Part shown: in pieces, positions 25,885 through 35,058 of the stretch
Numbering within the stretch: the stretch's first letter is position 1
Layout: every line of letters begins with the position of its first letter
Assembly: GCF_044336245.1 (NCBI RefSeq)
Contig: NZ_CP172346.1
Coordinates: forward strand, 3,968,001-4,032,000
DNA from: Schlesneria sphaerica
Lineage (GTDB): Bacteria; Planctomycetota; Planctomycetia; Planctomycetales; Planctomycetaceae
DNA length: 64,000 nucleotides
Direction of reading: 5' to 3'
Made by a program: the position numbers and the translations under genes
The notes under the pieces: generated by a model
The model's input: the letters and a program-made list of their open reading frames with translations, nothing else
Told to the model about the DNA's origin: nothing
Database searches by the model: none

Positions 25885-27080
25885 ATCATGCCAGCAGTCT
25901 CGTCAGGAATGGTCGCGTCTTTGACGGTCTGGGAAATGCGCCACAGCAGGTCGATCTGCGAATTCGCGATGGCCAGATCATCGAGATCGGTCCGGATCTG
26001 CGGGCGACAGACGAGACTGTGATTGATGCCACGGGCCTGATTGTTTCCCCCGGTCTGATCGACTTGCACACACACGTCTTCAGCGGTGTGGGACTGTACT
26101 CGGTTGATCCGGTGGATGCCGGGTTGCGTACCGGAGTGACATCGATGCTCGACACGGGGACGGCCGGTTCGCTGACGTATCCCAACTTCGACCGGTTCAT
26201 TCTTTCGCGAGCGGACGAGGACATCTTCGCGCTGCTGAATATTTCGATGATCGGCGCGATTCAGGGACATCCCGAATTTCCTCCGTTCATGGGTGACTTG
26301 AACGACGGTCGCCACGCGCACGTTCCTTCGGCTGTGGCCTGCGTCGAGCGATTTCCGCAGCGGATTGTCGGGATGAAGGTCAGGCTGACCTCGGGGCTGG
26401 CGAATTTCGAAGAGAAGAACGAGTGGGCCGGATTCCACGGCGTCTTCGAGGCGGCGGATCAGACCGGGCGCCCCTGCATGATCCACCATGCCGCGTCACG
26501 CATTCCGACGAACACGGTCCTGCAGGCTCTGAGAGCCGGGGATACCTACACCCACCTGTATAACCCTCATCCTGATCATCCGTTTGACGAGCGGGGGGCT
26601 CCACTGGAAGCTCTGCTGGAAGCACGTGATCGGGGCGTTATTTTTGATGTGGGGCACGGGGTCGGGGCGTTCGTCTGGCGTGTTGCCGAACCTGCCTGCC
26701 GCGAGTTCGAGTTCTGGCCTGACACCATCAGTACCGATATTCATCAGTTCAACCTGCATGGACCAGTCGTTGATCTGCCCACGACGATGACCAAGTTCCT
26801 TTACCTGGGGATGCCGCTGGAGCAGGTGATTCGGGCATCGACTTCTGCACCGGCAGCTGCCATGCGAGTTCAGGACCGGATCGGTACACTCGCCGTCGGT
26901 CGTCAGGCGGACGTGGTGCTGCTGAAACTCGAAGAGGGACGATTCACACTGACCGATACGGAAGGTCAGACGCGAACCACGAATCAAAAGCTGGTTCCTG
27001 TTTCTGTCTGCAAGCAGGGACACTGGGTCCCATGCGGTCGCGCAAGAGAAGAATATGTCCACGACTGCGGCGCGAGGTAA
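25881..27080 (+). CDS. Amidohydrolase/deacetylase-family metallohydrolase (EF_0837-like)
   Basis: The 399-aa protein shows the dihydroorotase-like amidohydrolase plan. It has a small beta domain around the barrel, H63 and H65 (DLHTH), K166 (GMKVRL) as a candidate carboxylated lysine, H202, H225 and D286. A conserved C-terminal RIGTLAVGRQADVVLL closes the composite domain. The type resembles the amidohydrolase/deacetylase family that pairs with SelA-like enzymes. Its ATG overlaps the preceding stop (ATGA), so expression is coupled. It probably removes an acyl group or opens an N-acyl ring before the PLP step. Confidence 0.8.
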   Translation: MNHASSLVRNGRVFDGLGNAPQQVDLRIRDGQIIEIGPDLRATDETVIDATGLIVSPGLIDLHTHVFSGVGLYSVDPVDAGLRTGVTSMLDTGTAGSLTYPNFDRFILSRADEDIFALLNISMIGAIQGHPEFPPFMGDLNDGRHAHVPSAVACVERFPQRIVGMKVRLTSGLANFEEKNEWAGFHGVFEAADQTGRPCMIHHAASRIPTNTVLQALRAGDTYTHLYNPHPDHPFDERGAPLEALLEARDRGVIFDVGHGVGAFVWRVAEPACREFEFWPDTISTDIHQFNLHGPVVDLPTTMTKFLYLGMPLEQVIRASTSAPAAAMRVQDRIGTLAVGRQADVVLLKLEEGRFTLTDTEGQTRTTNQKLVPVSVCKQGHWVPCGRAREEYVHDCGAR

Positions 27081-27251
27081 CGGGCTGTGATGGACCCGAT
27101 CCATAGAGCGAACACAGAAGCTCTGCGGGGACGGCGTTGCGGCCGTCAGAGTTGACTTAGCGGTGATGGAAGCGTTCGTCTCATCCGGGCGAACCCGTCA
27201 CTCGGTTGAACAGGGGCGAGGTGAATAGGTGTTGAGAGGAGATCAGGCATC

Positions 27252-28655
27252 TTGATCGAGTCAGCGACGGACGATCCAGCGAGCGAGGCCCCGCCAACGC
27301 GAGTCCGCCTGGGGGTGGCGGGTATCCTGACACTGATGGCGTGTCTGCTGTATCTCGACCGTTACGCTGTGGGAATTGCGGCCGAGCAAATTCGCGCGGA
27401 TCTCGCGATGACCCAGACGCAAATGAGCTGGTTCATCAGCCTGTTCTTCTGGTCTTATGCACTCTGTCAGGTTCCCGCTGGCTGGCTCAGTGACCGCTTC
27501 GGCCCGCGGCGAATGCTGACGACCTACGTTCTGGGATGGTCGGTCTTCACCGGCCTGATGGGGGGCGCGACACAGGTGTGGCAGATCCTGCAGTTGCGGC
27601 TCTGGTGCGGAGCGACGCAAGCGGGGGCCTATCCCGTCTGCACCGGGCTGATCCGGACGTGGTTTCCCGAGAAGCAGCGCGGCTCCGCCAGTTCGATCGT
27701 GGCTCTGGGGGGGCGATCAGGAGCCGTCCTCGCTCCCATACTGACCGCCGCTTTGATGGCGCAGTTTTCCGGGAACTGGCGCCCCGTGCTGATGGTCTAT
27801 GGCATCGTCGGGGTTGTCATCGCGGTGGCGCTCGCCTGGATCTGCCGGGATACTCCCTATGGCCACCCGTGGTGTAATCTTGCCGAACGAGACCTCATCC
27901 GTGGCACAAAGTTTCGCGAAGATTCCTTACATAAAGTTGCTCCTTCGGCGGTTCCCGCGTCGGATGCGAAACAGACTGGTGTTCTTACGGACGGGGCGGG
28001 GGAGTCGTTCCCGTGGATGGTCGTGCTGACCAATCTCAGTCTTTGGGGAAACTGTCTGACGCAGATGTTCACCAACATTGGCTGGATATTCGTGGTCACA
28101 TGGCTGCCCCGATATCTGGGGGATGTACACGGCATTCCCTTGGCCGAGCAGGCGCTGATGACGGCCGCTCCCACCTTCGCGGGGATTGTCGGCATGTTCT
28201 GTGGCGGTGGCTGGACGGACTTTGCTGCCCGGCACTTTGGCGTGAAATGGGGTCGCCGCCTCCCGGTGATGTCGACTCGCTTCCTCGCCGCAGGAGGCTA
28301 CGTCTTCTGTCTGGCTCTCAGCCTTTACTATTCGCCGGAATCGTCGACCCGCTGGCTGCCTTGGGCCATGATTGCAGGGATGAGCTTTTCGACCTTCAGT
28401 TGTGACCTGGGTGTGCCCGCTCTGTGGGCCTACTCACAGGATGTCGGAGGCCGTTACACGGCGTCGGTGATGGGGTGGTCAAACATGTTCGGAAACTTTG
28501 GAGCCGCACTCGCTCCGCTGATCTACAACTTCGTCCTGGGTGAGTCACCCGCCCTCAATGACTGGAACTGGCTGTTCGCCACCTGTGCGGGAATGTTCTT
28601 CCTTTCTGGGTGTTGCGCACTGGTCCTCGATTCGACGAAGTCGATTGCAGACTGA
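27252..28655 (+). CDS. MFS transporter (anion:cation symporter-like)
   Basis: A TTG at 27252 behind AGGAG is the best start; the next ATG lies well inside the first helix region. The 467-aa product has 12 predicted membrane segments. The loop-2 motif GWLSDRFGPRR and helix-4 features resemble the ACS family that imports sugar acids and other organic anions. A hydrophilic loop of about 45 residues between helices 6 and 7 is typical. It lies 171 bp behind the deacetylase gene on the same strand and ends convergent to pxpA. It probably imports the substrate of this operon. Confidence 0.8.
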   Translation: MIESATDDPASEAPPTRVRLGVAGILTLMACLLYLDRYAVGIAAEQIRADLAMTQTQMSWFISLFFWSYALCQVPAGWLSDRFGPRRMLTTYVLGWSVFTGLMGGATQVWQILQLRLWCGATQAGAYPVCTGLIRTWFPEKQRGSASSIVALGGRSGAVLAPILTAALMAQFSGNWRPVLMVYGIVGVVIAVALAWICRDTPYGHPWCNLAERDLIRGTKFREDSLHKVAPSAVPASDAKQTGVLTDGAGESFPWMVVLTNLSLWGNCLTQMFTNIGWIFVVTWLPRYLGDVHGIPLAEQALMTAAPTFAGIVGMFCGGGWTDFAARHFGVKWGRRLPVMSTRFLAAGGYVFCLALSLYYSPESSTRWLPWAMIAGMSFSTFSCDLGVPALWAYSQDVGGRYTASVMGWSNMFGNFGAALAPLIYNFVLGESPALNDWNWLFATCAGMFFLSGCCALVLDSTKSIAD

Positions 28656-28752
28656 GGAACGGGCCGCTGAAGGACAACTCTTCCGGCAGGGTTCGGTTTT
28701 CGCTCAGCCCTTCACGAAGCGAAGCGGACCGACAAAGCAGCATGGCGAGTTC

Positions 28753-29526
28753 TTAGTTTCGCGCTGAGCTGAATGCGCTGACGGTGATGCCAGCGGCTTC
28801 CAGCGAGTTGCGGATGCGTCTGGTAAATTCCAGAGTCTCTGGGCTGTCGCCGTGCAGGCAGATAGTCTCGGCGTCGACCGGGACTGTGGTTCCCTGTCGA
28901 GACGTCACCGTTCCCGATTGCAGCATCGTGAGTACCTGCCGCACAGCGGTTTCCGCATCGGCGATGACCGCTCCGGGAAGGTCTCGCGGTGTGAGGGAAC
29001 CATCTTCTTCATAGGACCGGTCGGCAAATACTTCACTCGCCGTGCGCAGTCCCGCCCGCAAACCCGCCGCGATCAGTTCGCTCCCCGATTGACCAAACAG
29101 AATCAGGCCCGGGTTCACACTGCTGATTGCCTGGGCAATGGCATCTGCCAGTGCGGGGTCTCGCGCTGCCATGTTGTACAAGGCACCATGTGGTTTGACG
29201 TGCTGCATGGTGCCACCTTCCGCCGTGACGAACGCTGCAAGAGCACCAACCTGATAGGTGATCAGATCGCTTGCTTCCTGCGGCGTAATCTTCATGGCCC
29301 GGCGCCCGAACCCAACCAGATCAGGCAGTCCCGGATGGGCTCCGATTGCAACCCCTTTCTCGAGTGCCAGACGGACAGTTCGGCGCATCGTAGCGGGATC
29401 GCCTGCATGGAAGCCGCAGGCGATGCTGGCGGATGTCACGAACTCAAGGACTTCGGCGTCCTGTCCCAGGGTATAGGCGCCGAAACTTTCGCCAATATCG
29501 CAGTTCAAATCGACGAGGCGCTTCAT
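28753..29526 (-). CDS. pxpA: 5-oxoprolinase subunit A (LamB/YcsF family)
   Basis: The 257-aa protein carries the PxpA blocks: DLNCDIGESFGAY near the N-terminus, SIACGFHAGDP, GAHPGLPDLVGFGRR, and VKPHGALYN. PxpA with PxpB and PxpC forms the ATP-dependent enzyme that opens 5-oxoproline (pyroglutamate) to glutamate. Length is normal. It is the last gene of the operon on the minus strand, 26 bp after pxpC. It lies convergent to the MFS gene. Confidence 0.93.
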   Translation of the reverse strand: MKRLVDLNCDIGESFGAYTLGQDAEVLEFVTSASIACGFHAGDPATMRRTVRLALEKGVAIGAHPGLPDLVGFGRRAMKITPQEASDLITYQVGALAAFVTAEGGTMQHVKPHGALYNMAARDPALADAIAQAISSVNPGLILFGQSGSELIAAGLRAGLRTASEVFADRSYEEDGSLTPRDLPGAVIADAETAVRQVLTMLQSGTVTSRQGTTVPVDAETICLHGDSPETLEFTRRIRNSLEAAGITVSAFSSARN

Positions 29527-29552
29527 CCCATCAGGCTTTCGATCGAAAGGTG

Positions 29553-30554
29553 TTAACGAACCATGAGAACAAGGCCGGACGTCAGTCTCTGCATCGTCGC
29601 GTCTTGTGTTCGGAGAGCCTGCTGGGCCTCGTCCACGGAAATGGGTGTAAAGCGGATTTTGTCATGAGGGCGGGCCTGGGCCAGACGAGCAAGGTCGACG
29701 GTGGAGACCTGAGCGATCTTCGGGTAGCCACCGGTTGTCGGTCGGTCCGCCATCAGGACAATCGGCTGTCCCCCTGCCGGGACCTGAATCGATCCCATCG
29801 TCACACCTTCTGAAATCAATTCCCGCGAGTGGACGAGTTCCAGCGGCGGACCCTCCAGTCGGTACCCCATGCGATCTGACTGGTTCGTCACGGTGAAGAC
29901 TTCGCCAAAGAATGCCTGCTGACTTGCCCGTGTGAACCAGTCAAACTGACCTCCGGCAAGCACGCGGACCGGGCGGGTGAGGTCCAGTTCGCACAGATCC
30001 GCTCCCGCAAACCAGTTTGCTTCGGATCGCCCCTGATTTCCCGCCAGGGCCGAGAGTTCTGCGATCATTGCTTGACCCCAGTCCGAGATCGGGCCGGTCT
30101 TGAGCAGGTCCCCCGCCTGCAAAGCCCGCCCCTGGAACCCGCCCAGATTCGCACGCAGGTAGGTGCTTTGACTGTTGAGCACAGAAGGAACATCGAAGCC
30201 CCCTGCGATGGCCAGATAGGCGCGGCAACCTCGGACGGGGGGCCCGAATTCAAGTCGACTTTGCTGCCGGACCCAGACCGGTCGCCAAGAGGCGATCGGG
30301 GTCCCATCGACACGCGGCGAGAGGTCGGCGCCGCAGATTGCAATCAGGGCGTCATGGTCAAACGACAGGACAGGCCCTGCCAGCGTGATTTCCAGTGCGG
30401 CACTTCCGGATGCATTCCCCACCAGCAGGTTCGCAATCCGCAGGCTGACCGAGTCCATGGCACCGCCGACACTAACGCCATACTGCTGGTGACCGAATCG
30501 TCCCAGGTCTTGGACGGTGGTTAAGAGGCCGGGGTGGATGACACGCACGCTCAT
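29553..30554 (-). CDS. pxpC: 5-oxoprolinase subunit C (biotin-dependent carboxyltransferase-like)
   Basis: The 333-aa protein begins with the PxpC signature VIHPGLLTTVQDLGRFGHQQYGV and SVGGAMDSVSLRIAN. Later it has ITLAGP, SEGVTMGSIQVPAGGQPIVL and MADRPTTGGYPKIA. It is homologous to the C-terminal half of allophanate-hydrolase/urea-carboxylase-type proteins but here serves the 5-oxoprolinase complex. Its ATG overlaps the pxpB stop by 4 bp (ATGA). Length is normal. Confidence 0.93.
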   Translation of the reverse strand: MSVRVIHPGLLTTVQDLGRFGHQQYGVSVGGAMDSVSLRIANLLVGNASGSAALEITLAGPVLSFDHDALIAICGADLSPRVDGTPIASWRPVWVRQQSRLEFGPPVRGCRAYLAIAGGFDVPSVLNSQSTYLRANLGGFQGRALQAGDLLKTGPISDWGQAMIAELSALAGNQGRSEANWFAGADLCELDLTRPVRVLAGGQFDWFTRASQQAFFGEVFTVTNQSDRMGYRLEGPPLELVHSRELISEGVTMGSIQVPAGGQPIVLMADRPTTGGYPKIAQVSTVDLARLAQARPHDKIRFTPISVDEAQQALRTQDATMQRLTSGLVLMVR

Positions 30555-31252
30555 GGTATTTGCATCCCATCCAGGGCCTCGGAGAACGTCTTCACGGGAC
30601 GGAACCGCACCTGATCACCGGCCCGCAGGATGGTCGATGGCGATCTGTCAGGACGGAACAGAGCGAGGGGAGTTCGCCCGATCAACTGCCAGCCACCCGG
30701 TGTCTGCAGGGGATAGATGCCCGTCTGATTCCCAGCGATCCCCACCGATCCGGCGGGAATCTGCAGGCGAGGTGACGTCCGCCGGGGGGTGGCGATTCGC
30801 TCGGACAACCCGCCCAGGTAGGGAAACCCTGGTGTGAAGCCGAGCATATAGACCAGATACACGGGACTCGAATGAATCTCGATCACCTCGTCGCAGGACA
30901 GACGATTAAACTCGGCGACATGCTCCAGATCGGGACCAAAGTCACCTCCGTAGCAGACGGGAATTTCGACCGTCTCCGGGGGCGAATCCGGCAGGGTCTC
31001 GAGCAACTCCACGGCGCGCTGCAGATCCTGGCGAATTTCTTCAAATGTGCTCTTGAGTGGATCGTAATAGACAGTGACCGTGGCGTACGCGGGGACCAGT
31101 TCCAGCGATCCGCGCGGCGGAGACGTGGACAGGCTGTTGTACAGGGCTCGGACGGATTGGTGCGTGGAAAGGTCGATGGAGTCGCCGAATCGCACAACCG
31201 CGGCAGAGTCTCCCAGCGGGATAATCTCAGCGAAGTGGTGCGACGGGGACAA
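30551..31252 (-). CDS. pxpB: 5-oxoprolinase subunit B
   Basis: The PxpB core is clear: IPLGDSAAVVRFGD at the N-terminus, LGFTPGFPYLGGL, and RIATPRRTSPRLQIPAGSV with GGWQLIGRTP. The open frame extends to 31426, but the extra part is Arg/Ser/Cys-rich and unlike the family. A TTG at 31252 gives 233 residues, the usual length, with only a weak CAGG upstream, so the start is tentative. It is the first gene of pxpBCA and is coupled to pxpC through ATGA. Its promoter should lie in 31253-31539, where nothing else was seen. Confidence 0.88.
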   Translation of the reverse strand: MSPSHHFAEIIPLGDSAAVVRFGDSIDLSTHQSVRALYNSLSTSPPRGSLELVPAYATVTVYYDPLKSTFEEIRQDLQRAVELLETLPDSPPETVEIPVCYGGDFGPDLEHVAEFNRLSCDEVIEIHSSPVYLVYMLGFTPGFPYLGGLSERIATPRRTSPRLQIPAGSVGIAGNQTGIYPLQTPGGWQLIGRTPLALFRPDRSPSTILRAGDQVRFRPVKTFSEALDGMQIP

Positions 31253-31539
31253 GCAGGTACCTGTTGGATCCGGTGTGCTACCACACCGCCTTTCAAACGA
31301 CGGGCAACTTGATCGACTGACTCGGTGAACGTCGCTCGCCGCCGGGCAGGCATGAGACGGCGGCGGCCAAGCGAGTCTGTGTCGATCACAGGTTAACGAG
31401 GAACGGAGATGCTGTCGCGGGATCATCTTCCCTGCGAACGCGCTGCCAGGATTGAGAGGCGGTTAACCGATGCGGAGCTTCGAGTGATCGTCTGGAGAAG
31501 TGGGACGCAGCACCCGTGGCGGAATTCGCGCAGGATGAT

Positions 31540-32124
31540 CTAGTTGATGCTGCCCGAGAGATTGTGTCTCAGTTTTTCCCGTGCGCGGGCCAGAGTCGGG
31601 CCGATGGAGTTTTCCGGAATGCCAAGTCGCTCACCGATTTCACGATAAGTCCGACCTTCCAGATGAAACTGTCGGATGATGTTTGCCTCTCGTTCGGGAA
31701 GTCCCTCGAGCATGCGCTGGACTAACTCGCGATTCTCGATTCGTGTGAACTCGTTCAAGCCGGCATGGGCCATCTCGACGTTGGCCGTCTGAGACTTCAC
31801 GTGTCCCATGGCCTCAGCCATGCGGCGGGAAATCACTTCGCGAACGACGATCCGTCGGGAAATCACCGCCAGATAAGTGGCGAGCGAACTTTCCCCTTTG
31901 AATCGCCGCAGAATGGCAAAATCATTCGCGAGAAAAGCCAGGAAGATCTCAGCACAAAGATCGTCCACATCACTGGGGCTGAGCTTGACGCTGCGGGCCT
32001 CGGCCGTGTGATGAATGACGTGGACAAACAGGCCAGAGAATCGATCAACGAAGTCACGCCAGCCACTGCTGTCCCGCGCAAGGCAGCGTTCGAGAAGATT
32101 ACGATCGCGGTCGGTGAGTGCCAC
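31540..32124 (-). CDS. ECF-type RNA polymerase sigma factor
   Basis: The 194-aa product starts at GTG (32124) behind CAGGTG. Region 2 is seen at about residues 50-95 (DDLCAEIFLAFLAND, then FKGESSLATYLAVISRR). Region 4 is seen at about 135-185 (LPEREANIIRQFHLEGRTYREIGERLGIPENSIGPTLARAR). Region 3 is absent, as in ECF factors. No anti-sigma gene is next to it, which is frequent in planctomycete ECF groups controlled by other means. The target promoters are unknown. An alternative start nearby is possible. Confidence 0.85.
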   Translation of the reverse strand: MALTDRDRNLLERCLARDSSGWRDFVDRFSGLFVHVIHHTAEARSVKLSPSDVDDLCAEIFLAFLANDFAILRRFKGESSLATYLAVISRRIVVREVISRRMAEAMGHVKSQTANVEMAHAGLNEFTRIENRELVQRMLEGLPEREANIIRQFHLEGRTYREIGERLGIPENSIGPTLARAREKLRHNLSGSIN

Positions 32125-32640
32125 GTTGCACCTGAATCTTTTGGACCGGATGAATGACGGAAGGGTGACAATCTGTCTTTGGAGCTTACAAGGGACCCGT
32201 GCCGCCCCGCAAGGACATTATCCCGGTGAGGTCAAGGTGGGGAAACCTTGGGGCCGCACAATTCAGTATGCCTTCAGTTCGGGGATGCGGTGGCTGAAAT
32301 TGGAGCACTTGCGTGAAATCGGTGAAATAAACTCCGTTTGTGCAAGATCTTATTGTCGTGGGGTTCTGTGTGGATCAGGGAGATTGAATGGAACAGGAAA
32401 GTGTTTCTCCATGTGACGAGAAACTTATTGCGGACTTCTAGGTGTGAGCTAGAATAGCAGTTGCGCAGATCCCTTGAGGTCTGAGGTCACGGGTGGGAAC
32501 GGACCCATTTTTACGGAGCGACGGGCGGCTGCGGGCGTGCAGGTGAAACGCGAACGATCTTTGCCGTAGAAATCGGTCTGTTACCTGGCTGGCCCGTGTC
32601 CGATCATTCCTGATGACACGACTACAATTTGAAAGACCGC
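32125..32640. other. Divergent intergenic region, no gene recognised (516 bp)
   Basis: The space between the sigma-factor gene (minus) and pyrB (plus) carries no supported frame. It should hold both promoters, but no clear -35/-10 pair, riboswitch-like fold or repeat was recognised by eye. Confidence 0.35.
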
Positions 32641-33861
32641 ATGTCCGACGACCTGAGTTTTGCGGATTATGAAAGTCGCCTCGATCGCTCGATCAAGGCC
32701 AAATCACCGGATTTCTTCGCGGGTGACCGACTGCGTCACCTGATTTTCTCGGGCCAGTTCACCCGGCCTCTGCTGGATAAGCTTTGTCGTCTGGCCGACA
32801 AGATTCGTTTGCTGGCGAAATCAAAAGAAGGGCATCGCTTTCTGAACACATTGCTCTCACACAAGCGAGCAATGTTGTACTTCACGCAGCCCTCAACCCG
32901 AACATTCATGTCGTTTGCCGCGGCATGTCAGATTTTGGGGATGACCTGCAACGAAGTGCGCGACTTGTCGGTCTCGTCCGAGGCAAAGGGGGAATCCCCT
33001 TTCGATTCCATCCGGATGTTCAGCAGCTACTTCGACCTGATCATCATGCGCAGTCACATTCCCAAGTTTGCTGAATGCTGCGGCTACATGATGAATACCC
33101 TGGCCGACAGCCAGCGTCGCAGTGTCCCCATCATCAACGCCGGGGCGGGATCAGACGAACATCCCACGCAAGCGCTGCTCGACATCTACACGATTCAGCG
33201 CGCTTTCAGTTTTACTCACCCCAAAGATTCCCGTCAGTGGACCCGCTACGACGAATTGCGTCAGCAGTTTCCCGGATTGAGGAAGGGGATTGCCGGGAAG
33301 ACGATCGGATTCTGTGGAGATATTCGACGTGGTCGAACGGTCCGCTCACTGGCTCAGTTGCTGGCGCTGCACGAACAGGTCCGGCTGGTTTTCATTTCGC
33401 CGCCGCATCCGGCGCTGGCGCTCCCCCGCGATATGAAAGACAAACTGATCGACGCCAAGGTGGATGTTCGTGAATGTCACTCGCTGGAAGATCAGCTCGA
33501 CGGAAAACCGGTCATCGAACAGTTCGACGCCCTCTACATGACCCGCATTCAGCGCGAACACAATTCGGGTACCGAGGAACAGGAACTGAATGAGCTCGAT
33601 TATTCGCACTTCAAACTGACGAAGTCGCTGGTCGCACGCATGAAGCCCTACGCGGCGATCCTGCATCCGTTCCCCCGCGACAAAGAGTTCGGCGAGATCC
33701 CCCCTTCGATCGATGAAGACGAACGGGCGTTCTACTTCCGCCAGGCACGCAACGGCATGTGGGCCCGCGCTGCACTGGTCGCCCACATCTTCGACGTCGA
33801 CGGCGAGATCAACGACTACTACGAACAGTACAACAGCGAAATGCAGATCTCACCGCAGTAA
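32641..33861 (+). CDS. pyrB: Aspartate carbamoyltransferase, extended form
   Basis: The ATG at 32641 (MSDDLSFADY) is preferred over an in-frame codon four residues earlier. The 406-aa enzyme catalyses the first committed step of pyrimidine synthesis. The carbamoyl-phosphate loop reads STRTF (85-89) where STRTR is usual. HPTQALLDIYT and the late HPFPRDKEF segment with NGMWARAALV support the assignment. It is about 90 residues longer than E. coli PyrB, with extra N-terminal and internal sequence, including between the two domains. No pyrI or other pyr gene is adjacent. A strong hairpin follows. Confidence 0.88.
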   Translation: MSDDLSFADYESRLDRSIKAKSPDFFAGDRLRHLIFSGQFTRPLLDKLCRLADKIRLLAKSKEGHRFLNTLLSHKRAMLYFTQPSTRTFMSFAAACQILGMTCNEVRDLSVSSEAKGESPFDSIRMFSSYFDLIIMRSHIPKFAECCGYMMNTLADSQRRSVPIINAGAGSDEHPTQALLDIYTIQRAFSFTHPKDSRQWTRYDELRQQFPGLRKGIAGKTIGFCGDIRRGRTVRSLAQLLALHEQVRLVFISPPHPALALPRDMKDKLIDAKVDVRECHSLEDQLDGKPVIEQFDALYMTRIQREHNSGTEEQELNELDYSHFKLTKSLVARMKPYAAILHPFPRDKEFGEIPPSIDEDERAFYFRQARNGMWARAALVAHIFDVDGEINDYYEQYNSEMQISPQ

Positions 33862-33874
33862 ATGACTCGAATGC

Positions 33875-33904
33875 CACTGTACGACCGTCTTCGGTCGTAC
33901 AGTG
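33875..33904 (+). terminator. Strong hairpin after pyrB
   Basis: Thirteen perfect base pairs (CACTGTACGACCG at 33875-33887 with its complement at 33892-33904) enclose a TCTT loop. It lies 13 bp after the pyrB stop. No T-run follows, so it may act as a factor-dependent or bidirectional terminator between pyrB and convergent pdxJ. Confidence 0.7.
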
Positions 33905-34057
33905 CTCTCGCGGGTTTGGCAGTTCAGGTGTGGTTCGGAATGGATTCCGCAGGTTCAGGCTGCTACCGTTTTGCTTGAGTTGTTGAGGATTGAAGACACT
34001 GCTTCTTCGAAGACTGCGAAGCAGTGGCATGAATTCGGTCATATTTCGAACTGGTGA

Positions 34058-34780
34058 TCACTTTGCGGTGACAATGAGCTCTCGCATTTCCCTCACAGCT
34101 TGTGTGAAGCCGACCATGATTGCGCGACCGACGATGCTGTGGCCGATATTCAATTCCCCCGCGCCGGGGATCGCTGCGACCGGTTGGACGTTGCGATAAG
34201 TCAGGCCGTGTCCGAAATGCAGGACCAGTCCGCAGTCGCGCGCGAATTGACCGGCACGACGAAGTTGCTCCAGTTCCTCTGCCTGTGCGGCGGGGCTGGG
34301 AGCGTCAGCGTAACGACCCGTGTGGAGTTCGACCGCGGCGCAACCGAGAGACCTGGTCGCTTCAATCTGCTTTTCCGAGGGGTCAATGAACAGGCTGACG
34401 ATGATCCCGGCCGCGTGCAGTTGATCGACACAGCGACGGACCCGGTCGAAGTTGCCGACGACATCTAGCCCCCCCTCGGTCGTCACTTCCTCACGCTTTT
34501 CCGGAACGAGCGTCGCCTGTTGCGGAAGGACTTCCAGAGCAAAGTCGGTTATGGCTTGTTCGGCGGCCATTTCGAGATTGAGCTTCACCTGGACGGTCTG
34601 TTTCAGGACGCGAACATCGCGGTCCTGGATGTGCCGTCGATCTTCGCGCAGATGAACGGTAATGACGTCGGCACCCCCGAGCTCCGCGAGCGCCGCCGCC
34701 CAGACAGGGTCCGGTTCAATCGTTCTTCGCGCCTGCCGCACCGTTGCAACGTGATCGATGTTTACACCCAAAGTGGCCAT
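34058..34780 (-). CDS. pdxJ: Pyridoxine 5'-phosphate synthase
   Basis: The 240-aa TIM-barrel protein shows the PdxJ signature from its first residues (LGVNIDHVATVRQARR), then ADVITVHLREDRRHIQDRDV, NLEMA, LVPEKREEVTTEGGLDV, and LHFGHGL with ELNIGHSIVGRAI. It condenses 1-deoxyxylulose 5-phosphate with 3-amino-2-oxopropyl phosphate to give pyridoxine phosphate, the route to PLP. Length is normal. GGTGA precedes the ATG. It is convergent to pyrB and unlinked to other pdx genes here. Confidence 0.96.
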   Translation of the reverse strand: MATLGVNIDHVATVRQARRTIEPDPVWAAALAELGGADVITVHLREDRRHIQDRDVRVLKQTVQVKLNLEMAAEQAITDFALEVLPQQATLVPEKREEVTTEGGLDVVGNFDRVRRCVDQLHAAGIIVSLFIDPSEKQIEATRSLGCAAVELHTGRYADAPSPAAQAEELEQLRRAGQFARDCGLVLHFGHGLTYRNVQPVAAIPGAGELNIGHSIVGRAIMVGFTQAVREMRELIVTAK

Positions 34781-34984
34781 ATCTGATTCACCAGCTCAAT
34801 ACTTGAAATACACGACCCCACACTCGCCGATCATACCTGATCGCCCCGCAAATGTTGATGCGCTGTGCCACAAACCGGAAGGGCTTTCTACCGGCTGAGT
34901 CCCTTTCGATCCGGCGTTACCGGAAGTGACACCCGTTCCGGAGAAAGGTGTCATCGAATTTCTCGGACCGCGGCGTGAACATCC

Positions 34985-35027
34985 AAAAAAGCACCCCCAC
35001 CTGCCGGATCAGGACAAGCGGGGGCGA
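34985..35027 (-). terminator. Rho-independent terminator of the SMP-30 gene
   Basis: On the minus strand a CGCCCCC stem arm pairs with GGGGGTG (one G-U pair) about 16 bases later, followed by six T (the A-run at 34985-34990 on the plus strand). It lies about 32 bp past the stop at 35059. Confidence 0.75.
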
Positions 35028-35058
35028 GTCTCTTCTGCGTCGGTCACACGAAACCCGA

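Noticed and set aside
31253..31426. N-terminal extension of pxpB
   Set aside because: The extra 58 residues are Arg/Ser/Cys-rich and unlike PxpB; the shorter form has the family length.
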